A stretch of DNA of 64,000 nucleotides from the NCBI GenBank assembly GCA_040881685.1, contig JBBECS010000036.1, positions 18,491 to 82,490 on the forward strand, read 5' to 3'. Position 1 is the stretch's first letter, and every line of letters begins with the position of its first letter. Below the pieces are notes generated by a model. That model was not told where the DNA came from, made no database searches, and saw only the letters and a program-made list of their open reading frames with translations. The translations under genes and the position numbers were made by a program. The DNA is from Acidimicrobiia bacterium. GTDB taxonomy: Bacteria > Actinomycetota > Acidimicrobiia > IMCC26256 > PALSA-555. Of this stretch, positions 47,846-56,883 are shown piece after piece.

Positions 47846-49333
47846 ATGCGCATCCGCTTCCTCAGGCTGACGGTCGTCGCCGCGCTCGCGTCGCTGAGCC
47901 TCGTTCCCGCGCCAGCCGTGGCCGGTGAGAGTGCACCCCGCCTGCGCGACCACGAATGCGGCCTGCTGATCCCTGGGGGCGTGTCAGCCACGTGCCACAC
48001 GTTGGTGGTGCCAGAGGATTGGGCCCGACCGAGGGCCAAGACCATCGAGCTCGAGGTGATGGTGCTCGAGAGCCGGTCAGCCACGCCCGAGCCCGATCCT
48101 GTGGTGTTCCTGTCCGGGGGGCCAGGCGACCCAGGCATCGAGGGCTTCGAGAACTTCGTGACCAGCCCGATGCTCGAGAACCGCGACATCGTGCTCTTTG
48201 ACCAGCGTGGCACTGGTCGCTCGGGGCCGTCGCTCGACTGTCCCGAGCGTGCGGAGGCTGCGATCGACACGTTGTCGCGGGCTGATGCGCACGCCGACGA
48301 GCTGGCCGCGCTGGTGGACGCGACGGTCGCGTGCCGCGAGCGGCTGGTGGAGGAGGGCGTAAACCTCGACGCCTACAACACGAAGGAGAGTGCGGCAGAT
48401 GTCGCCGCGCTGCGCGAAGCCCTTCAGCTCGACGAGTGGAACCTCTATGGAGTGGCGTACGGCACGCGGTTGGCGCTCGAGACCATGAGATCTTTCCCTG
48501 AGGGGATCAGATCGGTGGTGCTCGACTCGGTGTATCCACCCGACGTCGGGGGGCTCGAGCTCTACACCGACGGCGCGGGCGCGGCGCTCGACCGCTTGGT
48601 CGCTGCATGCGATGCCGACGCCGACTGCTCGGTCCTCCAACCCGATCTCGGTCAGACGATCCAGGCCGTCGTCGACCGCTACAACGACGCGCCGGTGGAC
48701 GTCACGCTGAGCAGCGGTGAGACGTTCGTGGTCACGGGCGACGACATCTACACGGGGTTGTTCGACGCGATGTACGACACCGACCTCATCCCCACGCTGC
48801 CCACTGTCATCGAGAGTTTCGCCGCCGGAGACACCGGGCTCCTCGAAGTGTTGGCAGAGCAGGGCATACCCGCGCTGGCGACGCCCTCCAAGGGGATGTT
48901 CCTCTCCGTGGAGTGCGCCGACGCAGCCAAGTTCGCGAATGCCAAGCGCGAGGCGAAGGAGGCCGAGAAGCCCGGTCCGTCCTCGGTTCTGGTGCGATTC
49001 GCGGCGCAGCCGTACTGCGACGTCTGGGATGTCGAGCCGTTGCCTGACTCGTTCAGCCGACCCGTGCGGTCGAAGATCCCGACGTTGGTGCTCGCGGGCA
49101 GCCTCGATCCCATCACCCCAGCAGCCGACAGCAAGCGCACCGCGAAGTTGCTCAAGAACGCGCAGTACTTCGAGTTTGCAGGCTTCGGGCACGCGGTCAC
49201 CAAGGGCACCGACTGCCCGCGCGCGATCCGCCAGGTCTTCCTCGACGATCCTGACGTGGATCTCAGTGTCAGCCCCGAGGCGGCATGCGCCAAAGACCCG
49301 GCGCCAGGCTTTCTTTCTCAGGGGCTGATCTAG
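47846..49333 (+). CDS. Secreted alpha/beta hydrolase homologue (tripeptidyl-aminopeptidase type) lacking the nucleophile serine
   Basis: A 495-residue protein with a leader (about residues 1-27, ending PAPAVAGESA) and the S33-type hydrolase layout: VFLSGGPGDPG, DIVLFDQRGTGRSGPS, ESAADVAALREAL, then the elbow LYGVAYGTRLALE, which should read G-x-S-Y-G. Residue 204 is Ala (GCG at 48455-48457), so the nucleophile is missing. The acid (AGSLDPITPAA) and His (FAGFGHAVTKG) remain. It may be a binding protein or an inactive paralogue. ATG 47846 was chosen for the leader. Confidence 0.87.
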   Translation: MRIRFLRLTVVAALASLSLVPAPAVAGESAPRLRDHECGLLIPGGVSATCHTLVVPEDWARPRAKTIELEVMVLESRSATPEPDPVVFLSGGPGDPGIEGFENFVTSPMLENRDIVLFDQRGTGRSGPSLDCPERAEAAIDTLSRADAHADELAALVDATVACRERLVEEGVNLDAYNTKESAADVAALREALQLDEWNLYGVAYGTRLALETMRSFPEGIRSVVLDSVYPPDVGGLELYTDGAGAALDRLVAACDADADCSVLQPDLGQTIQAVVDRYNDAPVDVTLSSGETFVVTGDDIYTGLFDAMYDTDLIPTLPTVIESFAAGDTGLLEVLAEQGIPALATPSKGMFLSVECADAAKFANAKREAKEAEKPGPSSVLVRFAAQPYCDVWDVEPLPDSFSRPVRSKIPTLVLAGSLDPITPAADSKRTAKLLKNAQYFEFAGFGHAVTKGTDCPRAIRQVFLDDPDVDLSVSPEAACAKDPAPGFLSQGLI

Positions 49334-49344
49334 CTCCAGCGTTC

Positions 49345-51378
49345 CTAGATGGCGCGGCCGGCCACGTGGCCGTCGTACACGGCGCGGTCGACCGGGCGAA
49401 CCGCGACCGCGTCGCCGATCACCTTGATGTCCAGGTCGGAGGCTTGTTCGCGCAGATCTTCAGCGAGGTGGTTGTCGGGAAGACCGTTGGTGCGGATGAC
49501 GACGGTGTCCACACCAAAGATGGTCTCCAGCTTGCTCGACAGCACATCGAGGAGCGTGACCTCGTGGTCGCCGATGAACGCGAGCGCAGTGCTGGGTCGC
49601 CAGGCCATGCCCGCGTGCACGGCACGGGGGAGGATCGCAGCCTGCGTCTCGCCGTCGAGGGCGAGGGGCACCGGCAGCGTGGTCACGCACGTGGCTTCGA
49701 CGCCGTGCGTCGCGAGCATCTCGCCGAGGCCGATGGCCTGGGCGTGGCCAACCCCGTCCAAGAGCACCACGTTGTCCCCGAGGGCGCGTGGGTCCGCAAG
49801 GATTCGTCGCAGCGCTTCCACGTGGTCGAGCACCCATTCCTGCTCGGACCCCGGGACCGGCATCGGGTGGTACGCCGAGCGCGCCTCTTTCGACGGCACG
49901 CCGCCGGTTGCGATCACCACCGTGTCCGGTGACAACGTGAGCACCGTATCGGCGGTCGCGTCCACGCCGGTGCGCACGTCCACGCCTTGGCGCTCGCATT
50001 CACCGATCCGCCAGCGGGCGATCTCCCAGATCTCTTCCCTTCCCGGCAGTTGCGCCGCGAGACGCAGTGCGCCGCCGAGCTCCTCGTCTCGTTCCAGCAA
50101 CGTCACGTCGTGTCCGCGCGCCGCCGCGACCGCGGCGGCTTCCATGCCCCCAGGTCCGCCGCCCACGACGACCGCTTTCTTCGTCTGCGAAGCCATTTGG
50201 AGGGTGCCGAGACCGAGCTCGTCTTCTCGTCCGACCGCGGGGTTCTGGACGCAGTTGATCGGCATCGACTGGAGCAGGTTGCCGTAGCAGGACTGGTTGA
50301 TCCCCGTGCAATGGCGGATCTCGTCGGACCTTCCCTCCCTTGCTTTGTTCACCCACTCGGGATCGGCGATCAGCGCGCGCACGAGCGTGATGCCATCGGC
50401 CTCGCCGCGCTCCAGGATTCCCTCGGCTTCGTCGGGAGTGAGGATGCGATGCACGGTGAACACGGGCGTGTCTCGCATCTCGGTGACCACCCGCTCGCGA
50501 ACCTTGTGCGCGGCGTAGACGCCGAGGAGGTGGGGGGCATAGTTGGTGCGCACCATGCCGATGCCGCCGATGCCCACGCTCACGTTGAAGAAGTCGACGA
50601 GCCCGAGCTGCTCGTAGCGGGCGGCAACGTCGGCGCAGTCTTCGGCGGTGAGTCCTGGTTGGCCGTGGCTTTGCTCGTCGTCGCCCGCCAGCCGGAGTCC
50701 GACGGCCACCTCGTTGCCAACTGCTTCGCGTACCGCGGTGATCACCTGCACGCCGAAGCGCATGCGGTTCTCCAACGAGCCGCCGTATTCGTCGGACCGG
50801 TAGTTGAACTTGGGAGAGAGGAACTGGTGGAGAAGATAGCCGTGCGCACTCTGGATCTCGATGCCGTCGAAGCCGCCGGCCACCGCGTTGCGCGCGCAGC
50901 GAACGTGGTAGTCGATGGCCTCGGCGATGTCGCGGGCGTCCATGGCCTTGGGCGCCTCGAAGTAGTCGGGTGACATCGACGGGCCCACCGCGACCTGCTT
51001 CGACCAGTTGCCGAGCATCATCGCCCCGGAGTGCGTGAGCTGCACGAAGGCGAGCGCGCCGTGCTCATGCACCTGGCTCGTGAGATCGAGATAGTGGGGG
51101 ACGCACGCCTCATCCCAGCCGTTGGCGTTGTTGGGCATCTTGTACGCGGTGTTCGGTGCCACCGCGGTCTCGCCCGCGATCACCACCGCAACTCCGCCGC
51201 GAGCCCGGTCGGCCAGATATCGCCCGTACCGGCGCCCGTAGAAGCCGGGCTCGCCCCAGACCGGGTTCGGCTCGCTGAACATCGTGAAGTGGGCGCCGCA
51301 GATCACCCGGTTGCGCAGCTCCAACGGCCCCACCTTGAGGGGCTGGAACAGCAGGGGATGGTTGGGCTCTTGGGGCAC
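49345..51378 (-). CDS. FadH-like NADH:flavin oxidoreductase / 2,4-dienoyl-CoA reductase family protein
   Basis: A 677-residue three-domain flavoprotein. An N-terminal OYE-type barrel (LFQPLKVGPLELRNRVI, IEIQSAHGYLLHQFLSPKFNYRSDEYGGSLENRMRF) is followed by an iron-sulfur segment (Cys357, Cys364, Cys376 in RHCTGINQSC...INCVQNP) and a C-terminal FAD/NAD domain (VVVGGGPGGMEAA at about 403-414). The expected second cysteine of the cluster motif (CxxCxxxC) is Ile360. It probably reduces a double bond in an enoyl or enone intermediate, possibly without a normal 4Fe-4S cluster. Divergent from a P450 gene. Confidence 0.88.
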   Translation of the reverse strand: MPQEPNHPLLFQPLKVGPLELRNRVICGAHFTMFSEPNPVWGEPGFYGRRYGRYLADRARGGVAVVIAGETAVAPNTAYKMPNNANGWDEACVPHYLDLTSQVHEHGALAFVQLTHSGAMMLGNWSKQVAVGPSMSPDYFEAPKAMDARDIAEAIDYHVRCARNAVAGGFDGIEIQSAHGYLLHQFLSPKFNYRSDEYGGSLENRMRFGVQVITAVREAVGNEVAVGLRLAGDDEQSHGQPGLTAEDCADVAARYEQLGLVDFFNVSVGIGGIGMVRTNYAPHLLGVYAAHKVRERVVTEMRDTPVFTVHRILTPDEAEGILERGEADGITLVRALIADPEWVNKAREGRSDEIRHCTGINQSCYGNLLQSMPINCVQNPAVGREDELGLGTLQMASQTKKAVVVGGGPGGMEAAAVAAARGHDVTLLERDEELGGALRLAAQLPGREEIWEIARWRIGECERQGVDVRTGVDATADTVLTLSPDTVVIATGGVPSKEARSAYHPMPVPGSEQEWVLDHVEALRRILADPRALGDNVVLLDGVGHAQAIGLGEMLATHGVEATCVTTLPVPLALDGETQAAILPRAVHAGMAWRPSTALAFIGDHEVTLLDVLSSKLETIFGVDTVVIRTNGLPDNHLAEDLREQASDLDIKVIGDAVAVRPVDRAVYDGHVAGRAI

Positions 51379-51420
51379 GGCGGGAGGCTACCGAGGGCGG
51401 GCCGTGGCAGCATGGTGGCC

Positions 51421-52677
51421 ATGACTGACACGATCGATTCCGAAGCGCACGAGGAGTACGACCCGTTCGCGGCCTTCGACGAGTCCGCCGGGGTCGGCCA
51501 AGTTCGAGACCCGTACCCCGTCTACCACGAGCTGCGGGGCGAGTGCCCGGTGCAGGCCGGGCCGATGTGGGACCGCTTCGGAATGGAGACGGGCATGGAA
51601 GCGGCGCTGCTCGGTGACGCGACATCGGTCCCGCACACGGTCTTGTCGTTCGACGGCGTGCAGCAGGTCCTCAAGGACGGCGAGACGTTCTCGTCGTCGG
51701 GCTACGCCGAGAACATCGGCCTGCTGATGGGCCATTCCATCCTCGAGATGGATGAGCCCGAGCACCACCGGTACCGGTCGCTCATCCAGCAGGCGTTCAC
51801 CCGCAAGGCCATGGAACGGTGGGAAGCCGACATCGTCGGGCCGACCGTTGCCGCGAACATCGATGCCTTCGCCGACCGCGGGAACGCCGATCTCGTGCGC
51901 GAGCTCTTCTTCCCGTTCCCGGTGCAGGTGATCGCGGCGATGCTGGGACTCCCGCGCGACGATCTGCCCGCCTTTCACGCGAAGGCGGTAGAGCTGATCA
52001 GCATCATTTCCGACATCGAGCGCGGCCTCGTCGCGTCGCAGTGGCTCTACGACTACTTCGCGAAGATCATCGCCGACCGGCGATCGAGCCCACAGAGCGA
52101 CGTCATCAGCGTGCTCGCCGAAGCCGAGCTGGACGGTCAGCGGCTCACCGATGATGAGATCATCGCGTTCCTCCGGCTGTTGCTCCCGGCTGGCGCGGAG
52201 ACCACCTATCGGTCGTCGAGCAACCTCATGTTCGGCCTGTTGAGCAACCCCGACCAACTCGAGGCGTTGCGCGCCAACCGCGAGCTCATGCCCCAAGCGA
52301 TCGAAGAAGGTCTGCGCTGGGAGCCGCCCCTCACCAGCATCGGACGTACGGCGATGCGCCAAGTCGAGGTCGACGGCGTCACGATCCCCGCAGGCTCACC
52401 GGTGCAGGTGTGCATGGGCGGCGCCAACCGAGATCCGTCCCGGTGGGACCGGCCCGACGACTTCGACATGTTCCGCGACTCGCAGCAGCACATGTCGTTC
52501 GCGTTCGGCCCGCATATGTGCCTCGGCATCCACCTCGCCCGTATGGAGACGACGGTCGTGATCAACACGGTGCTCGACCGGCTGCCCAACGTGCGCTTGG
52601 ATCCCGACGCCGAAGACGTGCACATCAGTGGCCTCGCATTCCGCGCGCCGAGCCACCTTCCCGTGCTCTTTGGCTAG
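51421..52677 (+). CDS. Cytochrome P450 (3)
   Basis: A 418-residue P450: I-helix AGAETTY (257-263), K-helix EGLR (296-299) and haem loop FAFGPHMCLG with Cys367. All essential motifs are present. N-terminal EEYDPFAAFDESAGVGQVRDPYPVYHELRGE suggests the CYP families of fatty-acid or terpenoid hydroxylases, but no assignment is possible. An in-frame ATG at 51412 would add three residues. Its stop overlaps that of the convergent amidohydrolase (CTAG). Confidence 0.92.
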   Translation: MTDTIDSEAHEEYDPFAAFDESAGVGQVRDPYPVYHELRGECPVQAGPMWDRFGMETGMEAALLGDATSVPHTVLSFDGVQQVLKDGETFSSSGYAENIGLLMGHSILEMDEPEHHRYRSLIQQAFTRKAMERWEADIVGPTVAANIDAFADRGNADLVRELFFPFPVQVIAAMLGLPRDDLPAFHAKAVELISIISDIERGLVASQWLYDYFAKIIADRRSSPQSDVISVLAEAELDGQRLTDDEIIAFLRLLLPAGAETTYRSSSNLMFGLLSNPDQLEALRANRELMPQAIEEGLRWEPPLTSIGRTAMRQVEVDGVTIPAGSPVQVCMGGANRDPSRWDRPDDFDMFRDSQQHMSFAFGPHMCLGIHLARMETTVVINTVLDRLPNVRLDPDAEDVHISGLAFRAPSHLPVLFG

Positions 52678-53771
52678 TCCAGTCCGTAGAGCCGGCGGGG
52701 GTTGTCCCAGGCGATCGCGGTCTTCTCTGCACTGCTGAGGTCGTCGCGCGCCATGAACTCGCGCACGCCGTTGGGGAACGAGCCTTCGGGGTGGGGGAAG
52801 TCGGCCGCGGTCACGATGCAGTCCAGCCCCACTGCATCGATGACCTGTCGGAGGTTGGGTTCCTCGATCTCGGCCGAGACGAAGCACTGTCGGCGGAAGA
52901 GCTCGCCCGGCGTGGCCGACAGCTCGTGCACGTCAAGTCTCGCGTAGCGCTCGTACAGCTCGTCGAGCCACCAGAGCCAAAAGGGAAGCCAGCCCGCGCC
53001 TGACTCCAACACGACCACCCGCAAGCCGGGGTGCCGGTCGCAGATGCCGCCCACCAAGAAGGAGAACAGGGTGAGCTGGGACTCGAGTGGGAACGCAGCG
53101 GCGACGCGCGGCAGTGCCCAGTCGCCGAAGCGATCGGCGCCGATCTGCCCGAGGCCGGTGCCGGCGACATTGTGCAACGACAGCGACGCGCCCAGCTCTT
53201 CCAAGGTCGCCCACAGCGGCTCGTAGTAGTCATGCTCGAGCGTGACGCCGGGGAGGGGAGGCTCCGGCAGCACGAAGAATCCCTTCATCCCGAGCTCGTT
53301 CACACCGCGGCGGGCTTCGACGATTGCCGCGTCGACGTCGTTCAGTGCGAGCTGTCCGACCGCGAGGAGTCGGTCCGGTACATGGGCGACGAACTTCGTG
53401 GCCCAGTCGTTGTACGCGCGCACGATGGCGGCCGCGAGCGCAGGATCGAGACCGGCCACAGCCACCTGCATCAGCCCGCGGCTGGGGTAGAGCGCCATGC
53501 GGTCGATGCTCTGGTCGTCCATCGCGAGCACGTAGGCGTCGGGGTCCCAGTCGCGCTCGTCGTAGCGGCCGTACGTGCTGGCCCAGGTGTCTTCGAGGGT
53601 CTTCATGCCACCGGCCAAGCGTCGCCACCTCACCGTCGGCAGGCGCATCCCGTCGACCGACATCGCGCCGCGATCGCTGGTGGTGGGCGCGCGGTCACGA
53701 AAGGCGGGCTCGATGTGCTCGGCCCAGAGGTCGGGCGGCTCCATGAAGTGGGAGTCGACATCGAAGAACAC
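52674..53771 (-). CDS. Amidohydrolase-2 family protein
   Basis: A 365-residue member: FFDVDSHFMEPPDLWAEHIEPAF, VVLESGAGWLPFWLWWLDELYERY, TAADFPHPEGSFPNG and AWDNPRRLYGLD. The first motif carries Phe in place of the usual Val after the metal-binding His. It is the distal gene of a minus-strand cluster running from 56.9 to 52.7 kb. Reaction unknown. Confidence 0.86.
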   Translation of the reverse strand: MFFDVDSHFMEPPDLWAEHIEPAFRDRAPTTSDRGAMSVDGMRLPTVRWRRLAGGMKTLEDTWASTYGRYDERDWDPDAYVLAMDDQSIDRMALYPSRGLMQVAVAGLDPALAAAIVRAYNDWATKFVAHVPDRLLAVGQLALNDVDAAIVEARRGVNELGMKGFFVLPEPPLPGVTLEHDYYEPLWATLEELGASLSLHNVAGTGLGQIGADRFGDWALPRVAAAFPLESQLTLFSFLVGGICDRHPGLRVVVLESGAGWLPFWLWWLDELYERYARLDVHELSATPGELFRRQCFVSAEIEEPNLRQVIDAVGLDCIVTAADFPHPEGSFPNGVREFMARDDLSSAEKTAIAWDNPRRLYGLD

Positions 53772-53776
53772 TTGCT

Positions 53777-54136
53777 TCAGCTCCGACCTCGGCCGCGACG
53801 GCGACCGCGCAGGAGCGGCCGGAGCACGAGCAGCATGCCGATTGCGAGCGCGGCGTTGATCACGAGTTGGCGTTCGCGGTCGATCACCGGCTCCCAGCGC
53901 ACGTTGCCGTCGCGGATCACGAACGCGCCGACCGGTCGCGCGTGCAGGCCGAACCCGCTCCCGCCGCCGACGTTGCCCAGCTCGTCCGTGCCGCCGCCGC
54001 CGCCGGCGCCGCCGGCTACCGCGGCTGCGGGGATGACGACCGTGCCGTCACGCTCGATCGGGTCGCCGTACACGCGCCGCACGGTCAGCGCATCGCGTGC
54101 TTGTTCGATCACGTGGCTGATGCGTTCGAGCTCCAT
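53777..54136 (-). CDS. GerW/YtfJ-like small membrane-anchored protein
   Basis: A 119-residue protein with the GerW (spore-germination YtfJ) pattern: RRVYGDPIERDGTVVIPAAAVAGGAGGGGG, then GGGSGFGLHARPVGAFVIRDGNVRWEPV, and a C-terminal hydrophobic segment (QLVINAALAIGMLLVLRPLL) followed by an Arg tail. The glycine-rich loop is characteristic. In actinobacteria homologues occur without sporulation, so the name does not imply a spore role. Five bases from the amidohydrolase stop and seven from the SDR gene, so it sits in the same transcript. Confidence 0.75.
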   Translation of the reverse strand: MELERISHVIEQARDALTVRRVYGDPIERDGTVVIPAAAVAGGAGGGGGTDELGNVGGGSGFGLHARPVGAFVIRDGNVRWEPVIDRERQLVINAALAIGMLLVLRPLLRGRRRGRGRS

Positions 54137-54142
54137 GGAGCC

Positions 54143-55111
54143 TCAGCTTTCCGGAGTGGTCGCGGACCCGCTCTTGGTTTGGTACTTGCTCTTCCACTCC
54201 TTGGGGGGCAGCTCGGGGCGCTTGGCGCCGGCGCCGAACAGGCGCGGGATCTCGCCCGCGAGGTCAGGGGCCGTCCAACCGCGATCGACACGATCGAAGA
54301 CCCGGTCGATCTCCCACGCGCTGATGTGCTCGACGGTCCCACCCCGCACCTGGAACGTCTGACCGCTGAGGTAGCCCGCCTCGGGGGACGCGACGTAACA
54401 GACCATCTCGGCAACATGAACCGGGTCGCCGTAGTCGATCTCGCCCGGCGCGGCCTCTCGGTTACGGGCCGAGCGCCAGCCGATCGCCGCGAGGCGTGTG
54501 TAGGCCGACGGCATGATCGTGTTGGCCGTCACGCCGTATGGCGCCATCTCGGTGGCGATCGCGTTGGTGAACGCCATCACCCCGGCCTTGGCCGCGACGT
54601 AGTTCGACTGGCCGGCGCCGCCGAGCATCAGCAGGCCAGTGGAGGTGTTGACGATTCGCCCGTATCCCGGCCCGTCCTGGCGCTTGGCCTCAGAGCGCCA
54701 CCAGCGGCAGGCCGGCGCGGTCACGGCGAACGTGCCGCGGAGATGCACTCGGATTACGTCGTCCCACTCTTCAGTCGCCATGTTGAAGACCATCCGCGGG
54801 CGGCCGAACCCAGCGTTGTTCACCACGATGTCGAGCCCGCCCCACTCGTCGATGGCGCGCTGCACCACCGCCTCGCCACCCTCGGGCGTGGAGATGTCGG
54901 ACCGGTCCGCGACGGCCTCGCCACCGGCAGCACGGATCTCGCCGACGACCTCATCGGCCGGGGTCTCGTCGGTACCGCTGCCGTCGGTGGCGACGCCGAG
55001 GTCGTTGACCACCACCTTGGCGCCATAGGCGGCGAGGCGCGTCGCCTCGGCGCGGCCGATGCCACGGCCCGAGCCGGTGACGACGGCGACTCTTCCGTTC
55101 AGATCGACCAT
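54143..55111 (-). CDS. Short-chain dehydrogenase/reductase with C-terminal extension
   Basis: A 322-residue SDR: VTGSGRGIGRAEA, VVVNDLGVATDGS, NNAGFG, STGLLM and YVAAK active-site residues, similar in its first 250 residues to the dehydrogenase of multifunctional beta-oxidation enzymes (NDLG signature). A 60-residue tail (HISAWEIDRVFDRVDRGWTAPDLAGEIPRLFG) extends past the usual end. Likely a 3-hydroxyacyl-CoA dehydrogenase, by similarity. ATG 55111 was chosen; ATG 55198 would add a low-complexity leader of 29 residues. Confidence 0.86.
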   Translation of the reverse strand: MVDLNGRVAVVTGSGRGIGRAEATRLAAYGAKVVVNDLGVATDGSGTDETPADEVVGEIRAAGGEAVADRSDISTPEGGEAVVQRAIDEWGGLDIVVNNAGFGRPRMVFNMATEEWDDVIRVHLRGTFAVTAPACRWWRSEAKRQDGPGYGRIVNTSTGLLMLGGAGQSNYVAAKAGVMAFTNAIATEMAPYGVTANTIMPSAYTRLAAIGWRSARNREAAPGEIDYGDPVHVAEMVCYVASPEAGYLSGQTFQVRGGTVEHISAWEIDRVFDRVDRGWTAPDLAGEIPRLFGAGAKRPELPPKEWKSKYQTKSGSATTPES

Positions 55112-55210
55112 GGGCACTGACGCTAACGCCGCGGCAGCAAGTGCGCGGCTAGCGTCCATGCCGTTGGCGGCCCCACGGGTCGCTGCGGGGGGAGTCATGA
55201 TGTACTGACC

Positions 55211-56881
55211 TCAGACGCGTTCGAGCTGATCGGTCCGACCACGCGCCTCGAACCGGGCGTGCAGGTCGGACCGATCCGCGTCTGTCATCGGCCGCAGCTG
55301 CTCGTCGTTGGCGGGGCGCCACCAGACCTTGCTGGGAAGGTTGGGAACGGTGACGTCCCAGCGTTCGTTGCGAAGCTGGCGTTTCAGGATCTTCTGCGTC
55401 TCGGTCACGGGGAGCGAGTCGACGACGCGCACGTAGCGCGGTGACCACTTCGTCCCGAGGTCGGCCTGCTCGGCGAGGAACGCGTCAAAGCCGGCCGCGT
55501 CGAACGACGCGCCCGGCTTCAGCTGGAGCGCGGCCATCACCTGGTCGCCGACCACCTCGTCGGGCACGGCATAGACGGCGGCGAGGACAACGTCGGGGTG
55601 ACGGGCGAGAATGCGCTCGAGGGGTGCGGCGGCGAAGTTCTCGCCGTCGACGCGGAGCCACTCGTAATCGCGGCCGGCGAAGTAGAACCACCCGTCCTTG
55701 TCGCGATATCCGAGGTCGCCGGTCCAGTACCAGCCGTCGTGCACGCGCTGCGCGTCAGCCTCGGCGTTCTTGTAGTACCCCTCGAACGAGGGCACGCCCT
55801 GCTTGTTGACGATCTCGCCAATCGACTCGTCGGAGTTCAGCAGGTGCCCGGCGTCATCGAAGCGCGCGGGCGGGCAGTCTTCCCCGGTGTCGGGGTTCAC
55901 GATCGACGTTCCGTCGGGACCCACGCCCAGCGCACCCTTGGGCATCTCGGGCATCCGGTTGATGTTGGCGCCACCTTCGGTGGATCCGTAGCCGTCACCC
56001 ACCGTGCAACCGAACCGCGTGCCGAACCGCTCGATGTCGAGATCGGCGGCCTCGTTGCCGAACACTCGCACGAGGGTGTTGTTGGCGTCGTCAGGCTGCT
56101 CGAGGGTGGCGAGGATGTACGAGAGTGGCTTGCCGACGTAGTTGAAGTATGTGACGCTGTACTTGCGCACGTCGGGCAGGAAGCCCGATGCGGAGAAGCG
56201 CCGGCGAAGGACGAGCTCGGCGCCCGAGATCAGCCATGGCCCGAACGACGTGATGATCGCGTTCGAGTGGAAGAGCGGCATCGTGCAGTACATGACGTCG
56301 TCGTGCGTCAGCTGCTGCATCATCGTGAGCCCGGTGCTCATGCGGACCAACCGACCCTGGGAGACGATGCACGCTTTCGGTGCACCGCCGGTGCCCGACG
56401 TGAACAGCAGCAGGTAGGGCGCGATCGGGTCGATCTCGGCTTCGGGAACCCGGGCACCCTCGTATGGAGCGAGCGCGTCGGCGTATCCATCGCCGTCGAT
56501 CACGAGGATCCGACCGTTCGCGGGGCCGAGGTCGAGCTCATCGAGCAACGGCAGGTGGCGACGCTCGGTGACGATGGCTTGACAGTCGGTGTGGCAGATG
56601 TCGCGCTCGAGCTCTGCGCCGCGCCGGGTCGGGTTGATACCGACGAGCACGTCGTTCGTCAGCGCGGCTGCCCCGAGCCAAATCGCGAACTCGGGGACGT
56701 TGTCGAGGAGCAGTCCGACGTGACGCGGCACGTCACGGTCGAGCTCGGCGCGCAGCCACGCGGCGCGTTGCGTCGCGGCATCCACGAACTGGATCCACGT
56801 CCAGGTGTCGTCTTCGAACCGAAGTGCGAAGCGTTCACCGCCGGCTGCCCTGGCTCGCACCAGCTCCGCGATGTCGGGCAT
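55211..56881 (-). CDS. AMP-forming acyl-CoA ligase (FadD-like)
   Basis: A 556-residue ligase with intact motifs: phosphate loop LLLFTSGTGGAPKACIVSQG, GYGSTEGGANINR, GDLGYRDKDGWFYFAGRDYEWLRVDGENFAAAPLE and the C-terminal SLPVTETQKILKRQLR with the catalytic lysine. The ATG at 56881 lies two bases after the SMP-30 stop, so both are in one transcript. It should activate a medium or bulky carboxylic acid for the SDR downstream. The 99-bp gap to the SDR gene holds no clear motif. Confidence 0.92.
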   Translation of the reverse strand: MPDIAELVRARAAGGERFALRFEDDTWTWIQFVDAATQRAAWLRAELDRDVPRHVGLLLDNVPEFAIWLGAAALTNDVLVGINPTRRGAELERDICHTDCQAIVTERRHLPLLDELDLGPANGRILVIDGDGYADALAPYEGARVPEAEIDPIAPYLLLFTSGTGGAPKACIVSQGRLVRMSTGLTMMQQLTHDDVMYCTMPLFHSNAIITSFGPWLISGAELVLRRRFSASGFLPDVRKYSVTYFNYVGKPLSYILATLEQPDDANNTLVRVFGNEAADLDIERFGTRFGCTVGDGYGSTEGGANINRMPEMPKGALGVGPDGTSIVNPDTGEDCPPARFDDAGHLLNSDESIGEIVNKQGVPSFEGYYKNAEADAQRVHDGWYWTGDLGYRDKDGWFYFAGRDYEWLRVDGENFAAAPLERILARHPDVVLAAVYAVPDEVVGDQVMAALQLKPGASFDAAGFDAFLAEQADLGTKWSPRYVRVVDSLPVTETQKILKRQLRNERWDVTVPNLPSKVWWRPANDEQLRPMTDADRSDLHARFEARGRTDQLERV

Positions 56882-56883
56882 GG

